Assembly: GCF_000331735.1 (NCBI RefSeq)
Contig: NC_020126.1
Coordinates: 9,241,501-9,305,500 of the forward strand
Origin: Myxococcus stipitatus DSM 14675
Lineage (GTDB): Bacteria > Myxococcota > Myxococcia > Myxococcales > Myxococcaceae
Direction of reading: 5' to 3'
Length of the DNA stretch: 64,000 bases
The position numbers were made by a program, and so were the translations under genes. The notes beneath the pieces were generated by a model, which was not told where the DNA came from, ran no database searches, and saw only the letters and a program-made list of their open reading frames with translations. Below are positions 59,654 through 64,000 of this stretch, one piece after another; within the stretch, counting starts at the first letter, position 1, and each line of letters starts with the position of its first letter.

Positions 59654-62242
59654 TCAGAGCCCAGGCCAGGTGCTCGACACCAGAGCGCGGACCGCCTCCG
59701 CGCTCTCCAGCTTCAGGGCCTCGCGCGCCACCTGCTCGCAGCGGGGCAACGACAACGTGCGAATGAACGCCTTCAGGTCGGGGACGACCGCGGGCGTGGC
59801 GGAAAGCTCCGTGACGCCCAGCCCGATGAGCAGCGGCGCCGCCCGAGGCTCCGACGCCACGCCGCCGCACACCGCCACCGGCCGTCCGCGCAGACGCGCG
59901 CCCTCCACCGTCTTCGCCACCAGCCGCAGCACGCCCGGGTGCAGGCCATCCAGCCGCGCGGCCAGGTGCGGATTGCCGCGGTCCACGGCCAGCACGTACT
60001 GCGTGAGGTCATTGGTGCCGATGGACAGGAAGTCCGCGTCCGCAGCGAGCTGGTCCGCGAGCACCGCCGCCGCGGGCACCTCCACCATCGCCCCCACCAA
60101 CACGGGCGTGGAGATGCCCAGCGCCTGGCGCTCGGCGTCCACCATGGCGCGCACGGCGCGCAGCTCCGCGCGGGTGGTCACCATCGGCACCATGATGCGG
60201 CAGACCCCCGCGGGCCGGACGCGGAGGATGGCGCGCAGCTGCGTGCGCAGCAGCTCCGGCTCCCGCAGCGACACGCGCACCCCGCGCAGGCCCAGCACCG
60301 GGTTGTCCTCGTGCGGCAGCGGCAGGTACGCCAGCGGCTTGTCCCCGCCGACGTCCAGCGTGCGGATGACGACGTGGCGTCCGCCCATCGCGTCGGCGAT
60401 CTCCTGATAGCGCGCCAGCTGCTCGTCCTCGCTGGGCGCGCGCACGCGCTCCAGGAAGAGGAACTCCGTGCGGAGCAGGCCACAGCCCTCCGCGCCCTTG
60501 TCGCGCGCCGTGACGGCCTCACCCGGCCGGCCCAGGTTCGCGACGACTTCGATGCGCACGCCATCCGCGGTGCGACAGTCCTCATGCGCCGTGGCCAGGT
60601 GCGCGCGGCGGTGGGCGGCGCGCGCCTGCATCGCGCGGCGGGTGGCCTCGCGCGTCTCCTCGGTCGGGAAGACGCGCACCTCGCCCCGGTCTCCATCGAG
60701 CACCAGCGGCGCGCCCTCGGGGATGGCCAGCACCTGGTTCCCCATGGCCACCACCGCGGGCAGGCCCATGCCCGCCGCGAGGATGGCCACGTGGGAGGTG
60801 GGCCCGCCCCGCGCGGTGCAGATGCCGGCGATGCGGTGCGGCTCCAGCGAGGCCAGCTCGGACGGCAGCAGCTCGTCGGCGATCAGGATGGCCTCGGGCG
60901 GCAGCACCGACGGCACTCGCGAGCTGGCCTCACCCGTCAGCACGGCGACGACCCGGCGAGCCAGGTCGTGCAGGTCACCCGCGCGCTCGGCCAGCCGCGC
61001 ATCCTCCAGCCCCAGCAGCACGGCGGCCTGTCGCTCCATCACCGTGCGCCAGGCCCAGGCCGCGGAGCGCCCGGCGGTGATTTCCTTGCCCGCGGCATCG
61101 GCGAGCTCCGGGTCCTCCAGGAGCGCCAGGTGCGCACGGAAGATCTCCACGCGCGCGCCGCCGCCGCCGGGGGCCCCCGCCATGGAGTCCTCGAGCTCAC
61201 GGCGCACCCGCGCGAGCGCCTCCGTCAAGCGCTGCTCCTCGCGCGCCACGCCCTGTCCCTGCTCCGGCAGGTCCACGGGCAGGTCCACGACGCGCACCGC
61301 GCGGCCCACCGCGGAGCCGGGCGAAGCGACGACGCCCTCGAGCAGCAGCTCCTTGCCCGGCTGGAAGATGGGGACGGCGACGGGCATGGGCTTCACGCCG
61401 TGCGCGGTGACCACCGGCTCGGCGACGGCGGACGTGGGGTCTCCCAGTCCGCTCGCCACCCACTCCGCCAGCTCCTGCGCGACGTGCTCCGCCGCGTCCC
61501 CATCGACCTGGAGCGTGAGCAGGTCGCCATGCGTGGCCCCCAGACCCATGAGCGCGGAGACGCTCTTTCCATTCGCCGTGCGGCCCTGACACAAGACCCG
61601 CACCACGCCCGGGTGGAGGCGGGCGCGCTGGGCGAAGGAGGCGGCGGGCCGCGCGTGCAGGCCGTGCGCGATGAGCAGGCGCACCTGCCGCGTCGCTCCG
61701 CTCTCCGCCCCGGGCTCCTGCGCCACGGGAGCGCTGGCATTGCCAGAGACGGAGAACAGCGGCTCCCCCACGGAGACCGAGCGCCCCTCCACGCGCTCCG
61801 TGACGGTGTAGCCCTCCGCGTTGACCACCAGCATGACCGTCTGGAGGCTGCGCGCCTTGCGCGCGAGCAGGTCCAGGTCGAAGCCAATCAGCACGTCGCC
61901 CGCGCGGACCCGCTGACCGGCCTGGACGTGCGCGGTGAAGCCCTCGCCGCGCAGCTCCACCGTGTCGATGCCGATGTGCAGGAGAATCTCCGCGCCCGTC
62001 TCCGCGCGCACCGTGCACGCATGCCGGGAGGCATGGACGGAGATGACGACGCCGTCACACGGCGCGCGCAGCTCGGTGGACGTCGGGTCCACCACGACGC
62101 CGTCCCCCGCGAGGCGCTGGGCGAAGGCCGGGTCGGGCACCTCCTCCAGCCGCGCGGCCCAGCCGGAGAGGGGCGAGGCAAGCGTCAGCGTGGCGGGCGG
62201 AGGAGACGCGGAGACGAGCTTGAGCGAAGGTCCGGGGTTCAT
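59654..62242 (-). CDS. EIIA-HPr-EI multiphosphoryl transfer protein
   Basis: 862 residues from the ATG at 62242, which overlaps the MurQ stop by four bases. Three PTS modules in one chain. EIIA-Glc type (~15-150) with His89 in ILLHIGIDTVEL; HPr (~180-270) with His196 in AHGLHARPAASFAQRA; enzyme I (~300-860) with His484 in GGPTSHVAILAAGMGLPAVV, then LLRTEFLFLERVRAPSED, IRTLDVGGDKPLAYLPL and the PEP-site SIGTNDLTQYVLAVDR. It carries the complete soluble phosphorelay from PEP to EIIB. With the EIICBB gene it makes an autonomous sugar PTS. Confidence 0.95.
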   Translation of the reverse strand: MNPGPSLKLVSASPPPATLTLASPLSGWAARLEEVPDPAFAQRLAGDGVVVDPTSTELRAPCDGVVISVHASRHACTVRAETGAEILLHIGIDTVELRGEGFTAHVQAGQRVRAGDVLIGFDLDLLARKARSLQTVMLVVNAEGYTVTERVEGRSVSVGEPLFSVSGNASAPVAQEPGAESGATRQVRLLIAHGLHARPAASFAQRARLHPGVVRVLCQGRTANGKSVSALMGLGATHGDLLTLQVDGDAAEHVAQELAEWVASGLGDPTSAVAEPVVTAHGVKPMPVAVPIFQPGKELLLEGVVASPGSAVGRAVRVVDLPVDLPEQGQGVAREEQRLTEALARVRRELEDSMAGAPGGGGARVEIFRAHLALLEDPELADAAGKEITAGRSAAWAWRTVMERQAAVLLGLEDARLAERAGDLHDLARRVVAVLTGEASSRVPSVLPPEAILIADELLPSELASLEPHRIAGICTARGGPTSHVAILAAGMGLPAVVAMGNQVLAIPEGAPLVLDGDRGEVRVFPTEETREATRRAMQARAAHRRAHLATAHEDCRTADGVRIEVVANLGRPGEAVTARDKGAEGCGLLRTEFLFLERVRAPSEDEQLARYQEIADAMGGRHVVIRTLDVGGDKPLAYLPLPHEDNPVLGLRGVRVSLREPELLRTQLRAILRVRPAGVCRIMVPMVTTRAELRAVRAMVDAERQALGISTPVLVGAMVEVPAAAVLADQLAADADFLSIGTNDLTQYVLAVDRGNPHLAARLDGLHPGVLRLVAKTVEGARLRGRPVAVCGGVASEPRAAPLLIGLGVTELSATPAVVPDLKAFIRTLSLPRCEQVAREALKLESAEAVRALVSSTWPGL

Positions 62243-63147
62243 GAGGGGTCTGCCTCCTCCGAGGTGAGCGCGGCCAGGGCACGCCGGAGGTTTCCCCCGG
62301 CGCGAGTCAGGACAGCGTCCGTGCGCGCCTCGTCCAGGCCCGCCAGGCCCAGCACCGCGCGCTTGACGGAGCCATGAATCGTGAGCGCCGCGGCGGCGCG
62401 GGCCTCGTCCACCTTCGCCAGCCGGGAGACCATGGCCACGCAGCGCTGACGCAGCTTCGCGTTCTCCGGTCTCACGTCGACCATGAGGTTGTCGAAGACG
62501 TGCCCCAGCCCCGCCATCACGGACGTGGAGAAGAGGTTCAGCATCACCTTCTGCGCCGTGCCCGCGCCCAGCCGCGTGGAGCCCGCGATGACCTCCGCGC
62601 CGGTGGCCACGACGACTTCGTACGCGGCGACCTTCGCCAGCGCGGAGCGCGCCCGGCACACCAGCGCCACCGTGAGCGCGTCCCGGCTGCGCGCGACATC
62701 CAGCACGCCCACCGTGAAGGCGCTGTGCCCGCTGGCGGAGACGCCCAACACCACGTCCTCCGGCCCCAGCTCCGCCGCGCGCGCCTTCTCGCGGCCCGCC
62801 TCCTCGTCATCCTCCGCGCCGCCGTCGAAGCCCCGCGTGAGGTCCAGCCCGCCCGCCATCAGCACGCCCAGGCGCGAGGTGGGCCAGTCGAACGTGGGGC
62901 CCAGCTCCAGCGCGTCCAGCGCCGCCAGCACCCCGGAGGAACCCGCGCCCGCGTACACCAGCCGGCCCTCGCCTCGGGACAGCCGCTCCACCGCGGCGTC
63001 CACCGCGGGGCTCAGCGAGGGCAGCGCCGGCAAGCAGGCCGCCACCGCCCGGGACTGACCGCCCCAGAGCGCCTCCAGCATCTCGGTCGTGCCCCAGGTG
63101 TCCAACCCCTGGAAGCGACGAGCCATGTGCTCCGTCTCCTCCGCCAT
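62239..63147 (-). CDS. murQ: N-acetylmuramic acid 6-phosphate etherase MurQ
   Basis: 302 residues from the ATG at 63147. SIS-domain enzyme: RLVYAGAGSSGVLAALDALE, GVSASGHSAFTVGVLD with the catalytic acidic region upstream, and TGAEVIAGSTRLGAGTAQK / NLMVDVRPENAKLRQRC are typical MurQ. It splits MurNAc-6-phosphate into GlcNAc-6-phosphate and lactate. Start of the minus-strand operon and divergent from a GntR regulator with three operators. Considered a GlcN-6-P deaminase or isomerase instead, but the C-terminal three-helix region (LTIHGSVKRAVLGLAGLDEA) fits MurQ. Confidence 0.92.
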   Translation of the reverse strand: MAEETEHMARRFQGLDTWGTTEMLEALWGGQSRAVAACLPALPSLSPAVDAAVERLSRGEGRLVYAGAGSSGVLAALDALELGPTFDWPTSRLGVLMAGGLDLTRGFDGGAEDDEEAGREKARAAELGPEDVVLGVSASGHSAFTVGVLDVARSRDALTVALVCRARSALAKVAAYEVVVATGAEVIAGSTRLGAGTAQKVMLNLFSTSVMAGLGHVFDNLMVDVRPENAKLRQRCVAMVSRLAKVDEARAAAALTIHGSVKRAVLGLAGLDEARTDAVLTRAGGNLRRALAALTSEEADPS

Positions 63148-63167
63148 GACTGTGACCCCCCGCGACA

Positions 63168-63184
63168 ACTGGTATCAAACTGGA
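63168..63184. promoter_or_regulatory. GntR operator 1
   Basis: ACTGGTATCAAACTGGA. One of three related 17-mers in the murQ-gntR intergenic region fitting A[CG]TGGTATC-N-[AT]-AC[TC]GG, a variant of the DasR/NagR-type operator. It lies ~20 bases upstream of the murQ start and would block its transcription. Confidence 0.75.
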
Positions 63185-63302
63185 CTCAGAGATAGTACCA
63201 GCAAAAATCCGGTTTTCAAGGAGTAGTCCGCGTTTTCATGAGACGCACCGCATCACGCCCACCTCGTGTGTTGCACATTTGATAGAAGATTCAGCCACTT
63301 AG

Positions 63303-63319
63303 AGTGGTATCGTACCGGT
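63303..63319. promoter_or_regulatory. GntR operator 2
   Basis: AGTGGTATCGTACCGGT, second copy of the same element, with a near-palindromic GGTA-TCG-TACC centre. It is ~80 bases upstream of the GntR start. Confidence 0.8.
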
Positions 63320-63355
63320 ATTTTCAGGGTGGTCGGGAATAGCGTCTGGTGCTAT

Positions 63356-63372
63356 AGTGGTATCCAACTGGT
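63356..63372. promoter_or_regulatory. GntR operator 3
   Basis: AGTGGTATCCAACTGGT, third copy, 28 bases before the GntR start codon, positioned for autorepression. It is preceded by a CTGGTGCTATAG stretch that resembles another half site. Confidence 0.8.
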
Positions 63373-63399
63373 TCGAAAGAACGGAGAGGAGACCCCGCG

Positions 63400-64000
63400 G
63401 TGGACACACGCAGAGCCGACCCCTTCGACAAGGGCGCGATTTCGAGCACGCTGCCCATGCCGCTCTATCTCCAGCTCGCCCGGCACCTGCGAGGCCTCAT
63501 CGTGGGCGGCCAGCTCGGGCACCTGGATGCGCTCCCTGGAGAGCGGGAGCTGGTGGAGAAGTTCGGCGTCTCGCGCGTCACCGTGCGCAAGGCGCTTCGG
63601 GAGCTTCAAACGGAAGGACTGCTGCAGCAGCGCCAGGGCGCGGGCACGTTCGTCAACCGCGTGCCGTACGTGGAGCAGCGGCTGTCGTCGCTCACCAGCT
63701 TCTCCGACGACATGGCCTCGCGAGGACTGTCCGCGGGCTCGGTCTGGTTGCAGCGCGTGGTGACGATGGCGACGCCCGAGGAGACGCTGGCCCTGGGCCT
63801 GAGCCCCGGCGCGACGGTGAGCCGGCTGCACCGGCTGCGCACCGCGAACGAGGCGCCCATGGCGCTGGAGCTCGCGGTCATCCCCACGCGCTTCCTGCCG
63901 GACCCGCGCACGGTGGAGGGCTCGCTGTACGGCGTGCTGCGAGCACGCGGCTTCACGCCGCATCGCGCGCTCCAGCGGCTGACGGCGGTGCGGCTCACCT
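63400..64000 (+). CDS. GntR/HutC-family regulator, partial (NagR/DasR-like)
   Basis: GTG start at 63400 with GGAGAGGA upstream; the right edge of the window cuts it after ~200 residues. N-terminal winged helix: MPLYLQLARHLRGLIVGG, LPGERELVEKFGVSRVTVR, KALRELQTEGLLQQRQGAGT. It is followed by a UTRA effector domain (SLTSFSDDMASRG, LGLSPGATVSRLHRLRT). UTRA domains of this type sense phosphorylated amino sugars such as GlcN-6-P or GlcNAc-6-P. It is divergent from the murQ-PTS-porin-GH20 genes and three operator copies lie between, so it very probably regulates them. Confidence 0.9.
   Translation, partial: MDTRRADPFDKGAISSTLPMPLYLQLARHLRGLIVGGQLGHLDALPGERELVEKFGVSRVTVRKALRELQTEGLLQQRQGAGTFVNRVPYVEQRLSSLTSFSDDMASRGLSAGSVWLQRVVTMATPEETLALGLSPGATVSRLHRLRTANEAPMALELAVIPTRFLPDPRTVEGSLYGVLRARGFTPHRALQRLTAVRLT

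Noticed and set aside
62239-63147. SIS-domain protein as glucosamine-6-phosphate deaminase
   Set aside because: It lacks deaminase motifs and its C-terminal helical part and NLMVDVRPENAKL segment match MurQ.

Overview
The window looks like chromosome from a myxobacterium close to Myxococcus. GC is very high, there are two C-terminal MYXO-CTERM-type sorting signals, many lipoproteins, a REC-DUF4388 regulator, and a metalloprotease that I associate from memory with the MXAN_6640 family, lying beside a type III polyketide synthase. No tRNA, rRNA, CRISPR array, prophage or insertion sequence was seen.

Layout. 1-3340: end of a MoxR/DUF58/BatA-like operon. 3441-11091: six-gene plus-strand cluster of mostly unrecognised proteins (two acidic-repeat/basic-tail paralogues, a gluzincin-like metalloprotease, a large helical protein, a coiled-coil-headed protein, a DUF4438 protein), met convergently by a small LuxR-type regulator and an unknown protein (11100-12570). 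This is the best candidate for an undescribed system. 12664-21265: DbpA, DUF488, NagZ, two lipoproteins, a roughly 58-bp tandem repeat, a PrxQ peroxiredoxin with a histone-H1-like tail, a His-rich lipoprotein divergent from a Ni/Co-type transporter, and a response regulator. 21380-26503: MYXO-CTERM protein, methyltransferase, then a UbiA/DprE1/DprE2-like set that matches polyprenyl-phospho-arabinose synthesis. 26568-33879: two tandem Uma2 genes with duplicated promoters, aldo/keto reductase and LysR, RecX, DoxX-like protein, MBL-fold lipoprotein.

33979-38802 is a tightly overlapping phenolic-lipid type operon: type III PKS, ICMT-like methyltransferase, ACP, fatty-acyl-AMP ligase, flavoprotein. 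38973-42129 holds an MXAN_6640-like protease and an HmuY-like haem protein, divergent from a siderophore-interacting protein across a clear Fur box. 42148-50028: GlgC, a subtilase lipoprotein, a beta-lactamase-fold hydrolase, a TetR/DUF1304 pair with a perfect inverted repeat, two small hypotheticals, and a P450 with an ABM monooxygenase. The block from the hydrolase to DUF1304 is bracketed by a 59-bp direct repeat copied from the end of the subtilase gene.

50206-64000 is an amino-sugar scavenging region: secreted GH18 chitinase, sigma factor, GH20 hexosaminidase, carbohydrate porin, PTS EIIC-EIIB-EIIB, EIIA-HPr-EI fusion and MurQ on the minus strand, with a divergent GntR regulator and three matching 17-bp operators in the shared intergenic region. 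The genes give a path from chitin or prey cell wall outside the cell, through the outer membrane and phosphorylating uptake, to sugar phosphate inside.
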